Below, in pieces: positions 48,200 to 61,700 of a stretch of DNA of 64,000 nt (positions are counted from its first letter, which is position 1; each line of letters opens with the position of its first letter). Both the position numbers and the translations under genes were made by a program. Below the pieces are notes generated by a model. It was not told the DNA's origin. It saw only the letters and a list, made by a program, of their open reading frames with translations, and did no database searches. This DNA is from Dromaius novaehollandiae (lineage: Eukaryota > Chordata > Aves > Casuariiformes > Dromaiidae). The stretch covers positions 22,053,001-22,117,000 of the forward strand of contig NC_088102.1 in NCBI RefSeq assembly GCF_036370855.1, read 5' to 3'.

Positions 48200-48725
48200 T
48201 AACAAATATGATTAGAGATAAACATCTGAGGAGAGCCCTAACTGGATTAGTTCTCTTCAAAGTGAAAAGAGATGATGGGGACAGAAGACAAGGAATATGA
48301 TAATGGCTTGTATTATCATGAATAGCATGTTTCAATATGAAATGATTAATTGCTGTTTTCCTAACATAATAAGAAAGGGACACTCAATTAACTCATCAGC
48401 CAGTAGGTTAAAAACAAACAAAAGATAGTATTTCTTTCACAGAATGAATAACTAACTTACAGAACTTGTTGTTACAAGCAGCCGCAGATGCCAAAACAAG
48501 AAGTGGGTTCAAAAAAAGAACTAGACCAATTTGTAGACAGTAAGTCTATCAAAGGATGGCTAAATACACTAGTTTAGATGTAACCTTCAGTGCAGGAAGT
48601 CTCTGAGATGCAGATTGCTGGAAGCTGGGCAGCATAGAAAGGAAGGAACAAACTATAATTTCCTTGTTTCTTACACCCTAAGCATCTGCTATTAGATGCT
48701 ATTTAAGAAAGGATATATGTCTTGC
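48200..48725 (+). mobile_element. CR1 LINE, old 3' fragment (sense)
   Basis: Diagnostic order of CR1 3' sequence: a degraded ORF2 C-terminal part, then 'CAGCCAGTAGGTTAAAAACAAACAAAAG', 'GTATTTCTTTCACAGAATG', 'GGTTCAAAAAAAGAACTAGACCAATTTGTAG' and '..TCTATCAAAGGATGGCTA', then 'GATTGCTGGAAGCTGGGCAG' and a 'AAGCATCTGCTATTAGATGC' segment near the end. This CR1 subfamily type is common in turtles, crocodilians and birds. Highly diverged and therefore ancient. Confidence 0.8.
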
Positions 48726-48969
48726 TATAGTGACAGCTATAACAAATGGTATGAAAAAAATAAATATGCAGTTCCAGACAGGTAAGTACAAGCTGATCAG
48801 CAACAAATCTTTGCTAAAATTTAGGGAAGAGAAGAAGGGTTGGTTCTGGAGGAGAGGATGTGATCACAAGTTGAACATGAATCAACAGTGTAATGCTGTT
48901 GTGAAAAGCAAAATGCCAAACTGGAGCAACATCTGTAAAAGTGATATCATTTTCTGATTTCCTTAGCAC
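48726..48969. other. Spacer between two CR1 copies
   Basis: About 245 bp with a 75-codon frame of no recognisable content. Confidence 0.4.
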
Positions 48970-49345
48970 TGCTAGTATCTCAATACGTATTTTATGTCAT
49001 TTTATGGTGATACACTTGAAGAAACAAATAAACTACTGGGAGAGAGTCACGAGGAAAGAAAAGAATGATTAAAGACATTAGAAACATGAACTACAAGAAA
49101 TGATTGAAAGATCTGGCCTTGCTTAGTTATGACAGAGGCTAGACATACTAACAGTTTTTAAAATGTAAGAGGTCTTGCAGAGCAAATAATAGATTTTATT
49201 TTGCTCTCCAGGTCCAGAGTTAGTAGGATAAGAAATAGTTTCAGCAAGAGTTTAGATTGGGTGTTGGGAAAATTTAAATAGCGGTAGAGGTGTTTCCTTG
49301 AGACATTACATGTTGCACTAAGGCTTGAACACACATCTATCTGGA
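48970..49345 (+). mobile_element. CR1 LINE, second old 3' fragment (sense)
   Basis: 'GAGAGAGTCACGAGGAAAG', 'GACATTAGAAACATGAACTA', 'GAAATGATTGAAAGATCTGG', 'GGATAAGAAATAG' and 'TTAGATTGGGTGTTGGGAAA' follow the CR1 consensus order for the ORF2 end and the 3' region. The copy lies in the same orientation as the one 245 bp upstream but repeats the same part of the consensus, so it is a separate insertion. Diverged. Confidence 0.7.
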
Positions 49346-49559
49346 ATGTTATGAAAGCAGGAGAGAGGGAAGAATTACAGGGTTTAAAACACCCTCCCCA
49401 GCCTTTTTTTCAATAATTATATCTGCATATGTTTCAAGTTCTGTTTCAGGAATTTTAATCTCAGCACCTAATCTCAGTAGTTGTACAATAGTTCAGTTAT
49501 GACTTTAATTATAACATTTCCAACAAAATAGCTTTGTTTGTTTTCTTGCTGGAAAGTGC
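49346..49559. other. No gene seen
   Basis: AT-rich unique sequence. Confidence 0.4.
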
Positions 49560-49805
49560 CAGTTCAAGGCTTGTTATGAATTGCTCCAGTGTCCCTCAAA
49601 GACTAGTGTGGGGAACACTTATCCCAGGCCATTATCATTCCAAAGAGCTGATTAATGTCATGTCTGGTTACGAGCGGGTAATGAATGGCAGGCACTTTTT
49701 CCACCTATAAGCTTGAATTAAGTATGTTTGTCAGTTTGCAAGTTGATATCAAATAGAAGGTTTTGTACCTGGAGATACTTTACATTGGAATGTACACATT
49801 TAGTC
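49560..49805. promoter_or_regulatory. Candidate conserved noncoding element / enhancer
   Basis: 'GCCATTATCATTCCAAAGAG' runs into CTGATTAATG and shortly after GGTAATGAATGG. Dense homeodomain-type TAAT cores beside a CATTCC (TEAD-type) word, in repeat-free sequence. Suggestive of a developmental enhancer. Inference only. Confidence 0.25.
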
Positions 49806-51300
49806 ATCAAAGGAGAAGAAAGCACCTTACTCCTTTAAGAGTTCAAGAAAAGTTATTAGGCAAATCAAGCACAAGTAATTTGGCATTTCCAAAGAATCAA
49901 AAAACTAGTCTATAATTTAATAGGAATAATGTCAAAGCTATATCCTAGATCATTACAGATGAACAAGCTTTGGGGAAGAGAAAATTATTCTGGAAGGGAA
50001 GCCCTAGAGGATTCCAAGAAATGGCTGGCTCGAAAAGTTCTTAGGAAAAGATTCACACTGACAAAGCAAAATGAAGAAAACTTCAGCATTTCTTAGAAAG
50101 AACTTTTGATGCTGCAGTAGGAAGCTCTCAGAAAGTAGTTATGCAGAAAGACAGAGATGCGTTTGGGTGAGAGAGGGCCTCCAGGTGAATATAGGAAATG
50201 TATAGAAAATCTGGGGTTAATGTAGCTAAATTAAGAGTATTTTCCTTTTGTCACCTGTCTTTTATAAAATTTATAGTATTGTTGTACATTTTAGAGGTTT
50301 AAATGCCTTTTATTTGCATTTTGTCACAATCTAGTTCAGACTGTGATCATTAAAATACATATGGTTAGCAGCAAGCCATTCTATGTCAACAGATGTGGTC
50401 CTTAAAACAGGGGTCCTAACAAGTTCACAACTCCCCTAAATAATGATACAAGAAATTCAAAAGGTAAAAAAAAATATTCCATGTAAGCTACATAGATAAG
50501 AAACTATATCACAAGAACATGAGAGGAAAAAAGTATTTTTCAGTAATAACTGTGTGGCAGTGTAGTAAGCAGGACACCTGAAACCTGAAGATCCCAAGGG
50601 AATTGTGCAAGAGTGCTATAATCAAGGTAGTTTGTGTTCCTACTGCCCAGCCGCTTGAAACAGTCTATTAAACATGTAATAAAAAGTGTTTTGAAGGTAT
50701 AGTCAGGGAGAGGAATTCAGTTTACTGAACACGTAGGAGAAAAAAGAAAGTTTTAGCAGAAGGTTTTTGTTGGAGAATAAAAAATTGTAAATCATAGGGA
50801 ATTTGCAAAATAAAAAAATTCTTTGCCTGACTAAGGACTTCTTCACTCAAGACAACAGTTATGGCTCTAGCTATAACTGCAAAGAGAGAAACGACCTGTT
50901 GCTCCTGAGAACAGTTAAGTTTATAGTCCTGGAAAAGACCCTGAAGAATGAGAGTGCTGTTAATATAATATGCTTGGAGGGATCTGCTGGGGTAGAGCAG
51001 GAATTTATCCTTGAGTGGGAAGGTGTAGAGGGCCTCTCGCTAGTGGGAATTCTGCACTATATACTTGCAAGCGTGCTGCCTGGAAATGACAACTCTTCTG
51101 CCATGATTAACGTAGAATGGCTAAAACTAGACAAGTTGCAGATACAGCTGCCACTGTCAGCAGGCCCAAGGGAGCTAAGGACTAGGATCTGCTCACTGAC
51201 ACAAATACTGGGAAGTCTGAGGAGGTGTGGGATAAGGATCAGCCCTGCTGAATGAGACCACCCTCAACACATAAATCACACAGTGATTTTATATGCCAGG
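49806..51300. other. Unassigned region with a 150-codon open frame at 50803-51255
   Basis: The plus-strand frame 50803-51255 is open for 150 codons but begins at TTG. Its first useful in-frame ATG lies about 100 codons in, so as an independent gene it is weak. The translation has a hydrophobic stretch (VEGLSLVGILHYILASVLPG) but no family I recognise. Base composition rises in GC across 50900-51250. An old retroelement-internal fragment or a decayed exon would both fit. Confidence 0.15.
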
Positions 51301-53470
51301 AAATGAACTTTTTTGTGTAGAAAACTTCATGCTAATATGCCATTGCAGGCAGAAAATCACAGAGAAATTCCTCATGGAAAATTGTGTCTATGCAGAGAAG
51401 TACCACAATGATGCGGGGGATTGTCAGGGAGAGACCTGTAGACCTTTATAATTGTACAATACTTATACAGCTACTACATTACTGTTTTCATTTAAAGACA
51501 AGACTGCTTCTGAAATGCTCAAGAAGTGATTCTTTCTCATCCTAGCAGGTTGGGTGAAGTACGTACTGCTGCAGTTGCTGGGACCAGACCACAAAAGCTG
51601 ACAAGGATATTTGCTTCATGGGAATTCCCACTAACCTCCTTTCTCATATGGTCAAAAAGCCACTTTAAATGGTCCTCATGGTCATTATGAGTGCATTTCC
51701 AAATCAGACTAGATGGAGAAAAATACCCTGCCTGTAATCCTAGCAAGAAATTCTGCTACCTAACATCTAAAAGCAGCTGCTTTTTGTAATATGGAACCTG
51801 AATTCTTAACACAAGTCCTGTTGGATCAATCTCCCAAGAGAAATCTTTTCAGATAGAATGACAAATTTATGATCCTTAAAGAATTATAAAATAATGAAAT
51901 TGGCTTCCTATTACCCAGAAATACATCACTTAATAGCCATTTTCATCAAAATGATTAAAGTTAAATTGCAAATACTTATATATATAACCAAAAAGATTGT
52001 GATAGCAGCATAGTGTTACCTTATTTATTGTCTGCCTACCACAAGTTACTTCAGGAGTCTACATTGTTTATCAGTTTAAACAGCTTTACAAAATAAATAC
52101 CAGAAGTCTTCAGATGTCAGTGGAGATTTTTTTTTGTGAAAATAACATTGGATTGAAAGAAGAACTTCATATATTCAGAGGATTATGTGGTGATTTAAAA
52201 TCCACACTAGACTTGATGCAACAAAATATGATCAAAGTCTGAAGGAGTGGTACAGCTGGAATAGTTGCAAGAATTCTTTTGAAGGGGAAGGCTTGCTGTT
52301 AGTCTTAATCCTTGCAAACTTCTTTAAGATGCAAAATTCTTGGGGGGGAGCCTTTAAGGAAATGAGCAGGTTAATGAATCGACCTACAATGTCAGGAAAT
52401 GGCACAGTCAGGCTGTACCACAAACTGTGCACATTAATAGTTTGAAAACCTATTACAGACGGAAAGAGGTTATAAACATGGCATGCAGGAAAGAGAAGGG
52501 GTCCCAAACTCCTCTTCTGCCAGATTTACTCACCAATAAAAGGGAATAGAAATAGAAAAATTTCTTTCAATAGAAAGAAATATTTTTGATAGAATATCAG
52601 GCTTTGATGAAGATATCCTATCAGACAAAGTTGCAGCCAGGAATATCAGGTCATAGAGTTTTGAAAAGCAACTCTTTGAGCATTGCAATTAAGGACAGGG
52701 GCAATATTAAACAGCCCTGGTGATATTATAGGAACAATTTGGAAAAATTAGTTTTCATACAATTTGCCAAAGGCTCAACAAAATAACAATTTTTGATTTA
52801 TTTCTTTTTTTCAGAGTAGATAATTTACTAGAAACTTAGAACAGCTTCAGCCATCTCAGCCAAACTTCCATTGGATTTGATCAGCTTAAATTGGTGGATT
52901 CTGCTCAAACTGTTCACATCTATATCCATTACAGATAATATGGGGATCCATGCCGAATTTTCGTTTCAGAAATCAACCATACAAGAGTTGGGAGGACTGC
53001 ATTATTTTACCTGTGAATATTTTGGTGACAATTGTTTACAAAAGCAGCTGCAAAGAACACACACAACAGGTTGGATTTGTCTTTGAAAAACTATATTCTG
53101 GTTATTAGAAGAGGATCGGAAGCAATCACAGTTAATCACTTGGGCCAACAGCCTGAGGAAAGCAAAAGGGGAGGGAATTATTCCCTTGTCCCAAAGGGAA
53201 AGACACTGCAGATTGCGTTACTGAAAGCCAAAAATCAATGACAAAGAAAATTCTTTGGATGGTGGAACCATGGCGAGGAGTGTGAATCTTGTACGTGTCA
53301 AGTAGGAACCAATTTTTCTTATCCAGTTTTACAGGAAGTTATTTCAACAATATTTTCAGCATGAATAAATAAATGTGACATTCACCTCATAAAACTGTAG
53401 GAATGAATGACTCTGTGAAAGTAGGACAGTGCAATAAGGTCACAATGAAAATGTGTTGTTGTTTTGGGTT
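51301..53470. other. No gene seen
   Basis: AT-rich with short frames. A T-run and a G7 run (52339-52347 area) are simple sequence. Confidence 0.5.
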
Positions 53471-53471
53471 T

Positions 53472-53503
53472 GTTTTTTGTTTTTTGTTTTTTGTTTTTTT
53501 TCC
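53472..53503. repeat. (GTTTTTT)n simple repeat
   Basis: Four consecutive GTTTTTT units followed by a T-run and CC. Confidence 0.95.
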
Positions 53504-56259
53504 TTTCTTGGATATTTATGGGAAATTGCTGGAAAATGTGAAGCTTTCAGCTTTTTATCTTGATTTAAGATACAACAAAATTTTGAAATTTAACTATGCC
53601 CTTTCAGACTATAGTTTACTTTTCCTCCACAGTTCTAGGCTTGACTTCAGTGGAATGACTTCTGATTTAGCAATATAGCAATGAAATCAATATTATATCC
53701 TCCTTTTGGAAATTGTTTGTTTTGATAACTCTTCATATTTCTTCATCAGTAGCACAACTAACAGGTTTGGCATTTTGCCATCTTTTTTAAATAGTATCAA
53801 ACAAAAATATGTAATCGAGATTTTATATTTTTGTTTCACACTTTAAAAGCATCTTTGTAAAAAGGTTTGAAAATCAGTCCTGATTGCCCTCCCAAATGTT
53901 CAGTAGCAAAAGCAAAACAAGGATCTGACAAAACATTTTAAAAAAATCATGATTTTTATACTTAATTTGAATATTTGATGGCTTGACTCATCGCTTTTGT
54001 AACCCATGGGCTTGGTAATACTTTCACTGAATCAGTTCATTCCATCCTGGATGGAGACATTCCCTTCCCCAATTTCCTGATCCAGCAAGGCAGAGTTAAA
54101 CTGCATTTTTGTTTCTTAGATGATACGTGAAGTTTTAAAAATTATTTAACATAATGGTTTTTTTGTGTGTTTCTAGAAGTGTTGTTATTAGTTGGAAGTT
54201 TAAATAAATTCAAAAACAGAAATGTAAACATATTCCGAAGCACTGAAAATGGCTTGCATTCAAGGCTGTGATATACAATATTGAGTATTACATAGCTTTC
54301 AACAAAGCTTCTGTTGAGAGGCCCTTCAAACCATGGGTTAATTAAAAACTACGTTTAGATCTTAACATCTTGGGCACATTGCTTTTATTTAACTTATGTC
54401 AAAGTACAGGCTATAAGGTTTCTTTGTAAAGGATTCTCTCTAAATGCTTTCATAAATACTATCCAACCCTTAATGTTTTAACAAGAGAACCATGTGATGA
54501 ACATGGGGTGAACTACATCCCCTGTTACTATTTTCTCCTATTTATTTCTCTTATTCCCTTCTGGTTTTACAATTTTCAACCTTTATGCCTAAGTGAGGCT
54601 TATTCAATCACTCTGTTTTTATAATATGTGGCACTGCCATTAATACAACTCCGAGTGGAATTTGTTTCGTTTTCTTTCTGCTTTATCATTGCAATGCACT
54701 GTTTTTCCCCACTCAGCATGGTCTACAATTATTTCACAGATGGTTTTCTTGCAATACCACTTCATTTTGTGTCCTGTGTCTGCCCATTTGACTGTCACCT
54801 GTAATTTTTTTTAATTCATTGGTCATTTTTAAACAAGTGTAAGGTCTTAGAGACAACCAGATGCTCACAAGTGTGTGAAAATTGAGTATAAAGACTCTCT
54901 AAATGATGCTTCACAAGGAAAGCTAGATGGAGCTCAGCCAGCTGGGCACTGCACAGTCATGCACTGGCTGGCTAATCACTACATGTGTATCTTTGAATCA
55001 CCTAAGCCATTTTTTGCCTTTTACCTAACTAGCTCCACATTTAAATGGTGATTGGTAACATGGAAGGAACTTGGAGACATCTGCAAGCACAACCCAGGTA
55101 TTGCAGAGGTGGACACTCAAGCAAAAGAAGGCACATCATGGAAACAGGAGGGGAAAAGGAAGGGACAGAAGAATGGAGAAAAACGTGGGCATACAAAATT
55201 AATTCATAGAATTTCGGGTTCATTAATTGTCCATAAATCACTTCTTTGTGGAGGGAGAAGCCCGGCTGTGAACTTATACTTTACAACAGCTTGGAGTACC
55301 TTTGGGGGAAGAATTCTGTGATATCATCACTCAAAGATACTACAAAATCAGAGTTAAATAAAGGAGGCAACAGGGAACTAGGAGGAAGAAGAAAGAATAG
55401 GAAGAAGCATGAAGAGAAGCAGATACAGACTTGCAATACTTCTTTATGCTTGGAATACCACATCTTCCACATACCAACTGTGTGAACACCAGGCAGAAGG
55501 GAAATTACTGAAGTACCAAAACTAAAAAGTTGCTAATAAACAGACTTTTTCTTTGACAAAAGAAAAACATTTAAAATAACTAACATTTAAATCCGGTAGC
55601 ATAGTAGAGAGATATTCTAAGTCAAACTGAGCACAGCTTTGGGGAATATACTTTAAAGAACCCTTACCAGGTAAACTGACAAAATGATCTAATGCTGTTT
55701 ATAGACATATGTACATGGATCATAAGGTCACAGAAATGTGTCTAGAATTTACTCTTCCATCAGTTAAAAACTTAATTGTCTAAGCTTAAAAAAAAGTGGT
55801 TTTGTATCATTTCTGGGCTGGAAAAAAAGGTCACATTCAAGAATAAAAGTGAAAAGGAGTATGGGGGACATGCAGCTGAGCAGTGATCAGAAGCAAAGCA
55901 GTATGTTCTGGAGTTTGTTTTTGCTGTATTAATAGTCTGTTTTGAAAACAACTTCAAATTATTCCATTTGATCATTGAACAAATGAAAGCAACACTAGCA
56001 GGCTTTTCTATCAAATTCTATTGACATTTTCTTCAGCTTTTTTAAACTCCAACTTCCGGAATTTTAGAGGTGGGGTACAAATATATATTCAATTATGTTA
56101 GCTATTTGAAAATTCAATAGAATTAGATTCCAGTGATTTAAGATGTTTTTTTATGAAGGTTTACTCATTTCAGCACTATCTATTCAGGAATATATTTTCT
56201 TTAAAAGTAGAAAGTCTGTGAACTGTAAGTAGAGGCAATAATAATATAAAAATGCTTTC
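53504..56259. other. No gene seen
   Basis: Unique AT-rich sequence. A purine-rich patch at about 55130-55200 and 55370-55425 gives open frames by composition, not by evident coding. Confidence 0.5.
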
Positions 56260-56600
56260 TTTTTCTCTGCAGGTTTTCCTCCTTTAAAAGAGGAAGCATT
56301 TTCTTTGCTGTGAAGGCTAGTTGCTTTTAATCACCTAATGACACTTAATTAGATGAAAACAAAGCCCATTACCCACTATAAATCTACAAAAACACCCACT
56401 GCCTTTTCCTACATCCTCTTCTGCATTTAGCTTAACAACCACACATAACAGTCCTGCTATAAACTGACTCTTCAGCTGTGCTTTGTGCATTGGAAAGTGT
56501 ATTTCAGAATGTGCATAGCATTCACTTTCATGGGCTATATTAATCTTCTACGTATTATTTAAGTTGTAGTGCACAGGCTCTCAAAGTACACACATTATTA
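56260..56600. promoter_or_regulatory. Candidate conserved noncoding element
   Basis: Contains 'CACCTAATGACACTTAATTAGATGAAAAC' (two homeodomain-type cores) and a CTATATTAATC segment in repeat-free sequence of mixed composition. Suggestive only. Confidence 0.2.
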
Positions 56601-56637
56601 AAAATATGCTCTCACTAATACTGACAACACTGTTCTT

Positions 56638-56653
56638 AAAAAAAAAAAAAAAA
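56638..56653. repeat. A16 homopolymer
   Basis: Sixteen consecutive A, with an ATTAAA about 40 bp upstream. Confidence 0.95.
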
Positions 56654-56754
56654 GAATTATATTCTACATCTATGCTGTCTTTGTGAAGCTTGAGTGGAAC
56701 TGAAATGACACCTAAGTCCAGAGCAAAGGATCTGTACAAGGCTGAACTAATCCA

Positions 56755-56835
56755 TATTTATACATATAGAAATACATAGCATATATCTGCATATATGTTT
56801 GTATGTATGTGTGAATACATATATATGTATAAATA
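56755..56835. repeat. Degenerate TA/TG/CATA simple repeat
   Basis: Alternating purine-pyrimidine tract with TATATG, GTATGTATGTGTG and ACATATATATG segments. Confidence 0.85.
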
Positions 56836-58730
56836 CAGTGTGCTTGTGTCAGTATGTTTTTCTGTGTATGTAAAAATGAGTGAAAGACAAGCGGTGCAGT
56901 AGAAAGAAACAGAGCAAATTACTTCTACAGCAGCCTAAAAATATAGGCAGTCAGAAAACAGATTTTCTTTTCATGTTTTCAGTCATAAATGTAACCACCT
57001 ATGAACAAGTTTGTCTTGCAATGGCAGCAAGCAGAACCTGTCCTCTAAGCCAATCATGCTAGAGAAGGTTGATGTGATATAGTAGAAATGATGTAGATGG
57101 AAGGGAAAATTGAGAGATCTATGCCTCTGTATTTTCGTGCTCTGGATATGAATTGAATTGATACCACAGTAGGAAATCATTACCTTACGACAAATGGTTC
57201 ACCATACTGACAGCCTCTCTAGCTTTGCTAGGAAATCTTCATCAGACCTGCAGGTATAATGGCTCTGTAGAAACTTTTTGCCTGTATTGTGACATAAAAA
57301 CGATAGTACTAGCTGTTTAGTTTCAAATGTTTAGAAAGGGATTAACTGGACAAGAAATAATGGAGAATAATAATAATCATTCAAACTGAAGGTAAGAGGG
57401 TCCTTCAGTAGATCTCCAATCTTACCTCTACCCTGCTGATCGCATCTGCTGTGGTTTAGAATTTAGTTTGTCTTGCAGCTACGAATAATTTCATTGCTAA
57501 AAGCAGAATCAGTAAAAATTTGACCTTCCAAACTTGCCTGGTCATATTCTCTATCTTGCATTTAGTGCTGAGCCTAGAATTCCAGAACTTCCAGAAAATG
57601 TCTATTAAAGGCCCGCAAAATGAAATAAAGTTCAAGTCCTCACCTGCTTTTATAAGATTGGGTTGTGCTTTTTGGTATAGACCTCCAAGAGGACATACAT
57701 CACTGAAGGTACCTAAATGGAGTTCAGTACTGACCATAAGTCCCATATTGTGCTATAGAAGTTCTGTAATTTCCTGAGTCCCCTTATGAAATGCTCCAGC
57801 TTTACAGTTTCCAGCTTTCTTGTCAGCAAAAAGAAGTGCTGTGACTCCAGTTATTTCCCTTCTGTTCTAGCCACCTTGCTATTTTAGGGAAGTCTCTGTG
57901 AAGGAGCTGTCTTCCTCCTTGGTCATTACAGCAGCCAGTCTGAAGTGTGTGAAAGAGGAAGAAGAAACCCATTTCTCCCCTTCTCTTTGTGCAGCTACTG
58001 ATGATAATCTGTAATAATTCAACCTATAAACATGACGTTCCTGTAATCACAAATCCCAATTTATCCAGTCTTCCCAGCTCAAGTTACTAGCATGACATAC
58101 TGGACTTAACCTAAATTGGATACGAATATGCTTTAAAATAACTTATATCTGTCTTTTTAAATCCTAAGTCTACTGCTAAAAGGAAGATGTAGTCTGACCA
58201 TTACTATCATTTTAGCAAATACTAATATAAAATTGCTCTGCTGACTCTATTCCATTTTCTGTATGTTCTAAATGTTGAATTATAAAGAGTAAAGTCAAAT
58301 CAAAAAAAACAAAAACTTAATGAAATATAGAGAACTACAAATTTGTTATGAGGCAGTAGTATATATATAAAGTAGACTTTCCCTCAAACTTATCATAGAT
58401 GACAAAGTAAATTGGTGCACGGAGGAATTTCCAAATGAGAATCATGACCAATTAGATCTGAAAATACCATGGACCTGATGCTACTCCCTATACTCGGGCA
58501 AAAAAGAAATGATTGACTTCAAGACTAACCTATGATGCAAATGTAAGTGAAAAGTTGCCTCAATACATCACTTGTGAATGGGATATAGTTAGAATATGGG
58601 CTTAGTAGGAACCTTTGATATGAAAAAATTCAACACTTTTATGAGAATTTTTATTTGCTTAAAGTACTCAACTGTACAATGTTAGAATAACTATAATCAT
58701 TTGGAATGTCTCCCCCTTTTCAGGTTTCCA
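56836..58730. other. No gene seen
   Basis: Short frames of 60-96 codons on both strands, none recognisable. Confidence 0.5.
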
Positions 58731-58755
58731 TTTATTTATTTTATTTATTTATTTG
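58731..58755. repeat. (TTTA)n simple repeat
   Basis: About six TTTA/TTTAT units. Confidence 0.95.
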
Positions 58756-61700
58756 TATATGTATTAGAAGTGGATATCATCTGAAGAGTTTGAAAATTGT
58801 AAGGTAAATTTAAAATCATCTCACAAATGTGTATGTGTGTGTCTTTTCTCATGTGTATACTCATTCAGTAAAGAGAAGTATCTGTATATTCTGTCCATGA
58901 TTATTATAATTCATCTTCAAGAACAAAATCTACCTTTCCTTCACCACAAGCACATAATTTCAAAGAAGAAAAAAATGCAACATTCCATTCTTTAGAGATT
59001 TTCTTCTATCCCCATCATAAATAATTTTATTATCTCATGTGATCACCTGTTCAATGTCTATAGCAGTGGAAATACTGATTTTGTTCAAGAAATAGGCCAT
59101 TTTAATGGAATCGTTCTGGCAGTTGTGCTTTTCAAGATGAGTTGTGTCCACCTTAGCACCCTAACTATTCATGACTGAGACTTCTTGCTTTTACACAGAG
59201 CATGTTAAAGCTGTAAATACACAAGTAGATTTGAGTTGGATCTACCATACAGTTTATACACTTTCTTCATTCTGCAAGGCATTCTGCACTTAGAAAAACA
59301 GGATCGCCTAGTCAACATGACTTTGGTTCTCCAAAATCCTTGCGAGAATAAAATTATTTCCTTGTATATATGAGTCCACTCAGCGTAATGTAAATAGGAG
59401 GCCCAGTGCATGGGATCAAGATTCTTCTTATTCTGAATGACACATCCTAACTATTGTGTCTTAGCCAAGCCATGAAAATATAAACATACAATGTGTGTGT
59501 TCTTGCTATGCTTAGTGGCCTGTTTGTGGCTTCAAATGCCCATACTTTGTGTGGCTTGGACAATGTTGCTCAGTATGTATTTTTCTTCCCCATTTTCTGT
59601 ACAGTGTTTGTGTTTCACTTCTCCCCTGGCCTTTGAAAGAAAGATATCAAGCTTATAATGGGATAAGTAGGCAAACTGCCTTATTTAGCAATTTGATTCA
59701 TTTCATATAAAGATCCAGTGCTACATGTTGTACAGTGTATCATACTGGATAGTTTATTATCCCTCTCATACATATATATATATTATTTATACAAATATGC
59801 TGATTTATAAGGGAGATTAGTGGAACTAGGATGTACACTAAGAGTGTACTCATTTGCTTTAGGAATGCAAATTATTAAAAAAGAAATCAAGTGTGTGCAT
59901 ATCTCTAGCTGCATAATGTAAGTATTCTAGTGACACTTTATTTGAGTTTTTCTGACAGTGGAGTGCTTCAACTAGAATTGAAATTTATGTTTCATGCTTT
60001 AATGACCAAATGCACTGTCTCCATATGGTGCCATAATTCTTCTTAGATAGAAGAACATTTTTAAAAGTTAAATGTTGAAAAATTTTAACTAAAAAATGCT
60101 GAAAAAAATACCCCTACATGTACTTGCTTTGGGTGTTCTCTATACACAGCTCCAGGAACTTTTACACACATGCACACGTGCGTGAACAGTTCCACCCAAC
60201 TGACAGACACACTAATCACCTTCAAACTATAAAAAGTAAAGAGATTTTGAAGTTTTCTTACTACAAAGATTAATCATTTGGGGCTGTTCAAAGATCATCT
60301 GATGAAGCAGCCTGTCAACATTTTTTTGAGAGAGAGAACAAAATCATTGCTTGAAAATTATGATGCATTTGCAACTATTTTTTGTCGGAAATATCTAAAT
60401 GCTCACCAGCACTTATTGTTTACTTTACTTCTGCTCTCCACAGTCCCATGGTAAGATAAGAAAGTAGCTTAGTTAAAAGGGTCTGAACTGGCTCAGAGGA
60501 AATGGCAGGTTCAAAGAAGGGTAAGGGTAGCGTAGATGTGCATGAATTGTGCAGCAGTCATCATTAGTTTTACTTCATATTCAGGGTTAAGATAGAGAAA
60601 GAGATAATTTATAGAGGAACTGTGACACTCAATAATGTCACATTTCTAAGCTTTGAAATGACACAGCTTCTAAGATTCAATATTTCAGGCCCTGTCAAGA
60701 TCCAAAATTAGTTCTTATATACACTACTAGAAGGGGAAATTTTTTCTTCTAAGTACCTAAAGCATCTCTTTACACATACTGTATATATTACCATATATAT
60801 TAGGTATAAGGTATATAAAAATTTATTAAGGCCCATGTCTGAATGTTGTGCATTCTGAAGATTCAAGAACAATTTTGAAGGGAAAATTGGAAAAAAAATC
60901 ACATTTCTTTTCATGGAAATAATAGAGTAAATAGATAATAATAGGTAAAAGGCAGGTTTAAGATTGACAAGGATGAATGTAAATTGCATTTATCAAATGA
61001 CTATGCAACTTCTTAAGCATAATAATCACAGCTTCCACATATATATATTTGGTATAAATGTATGCAGAGTTCATTATGTGTACCTATTAATTTCAAACAC
61101 TTGATTACAATCTTTTCTTCTCTTACAGTGCTTTCCTATATGCTTATCAAAATGAAATAATCTTATACAGATAAGATTAAATCTCAGGAAAAACTAAAGC
61201 AACAAATGGGTTAACTCTTAGAAAGATAGAAGATGAAAAAATTTGTCTATTAGACTTTGAAAAGAGGGTGGACAGAACACATAGGACATGTAAATGTGTT
61301 TTACATGGAACATGTAAAAATACAGAAGTTTCATATTTTTGTCTTTGTTTTTTCACTTTCAGATATTTACCTCCTCATTTTAGTTAATTGGCTCATATAA
61401 ATACAGCAGGATTTTTGTATTTTTTTAAATAACTCTTTACTGAGTATGTTAACAAGGTAATATATAGTGTATAGTGAGGTTTTGAAGTTAACAATGCGTG
61501 CAACATGGCAGATTGCAGAAAACAGATAATGCAGACTTCAAACCATCTATTTTTCCATATTAAAGATAGAAAATATACCAAACACAGAACAGAATCAAAT
61601 GTGCATGTCTCAGTTAAAATCAATTTTATGAAAGATCATCTTCATATATTTGGAACAAAGTGATCATAACAATTAGTTTAGTAGCTTATCTGTTTCTGAG

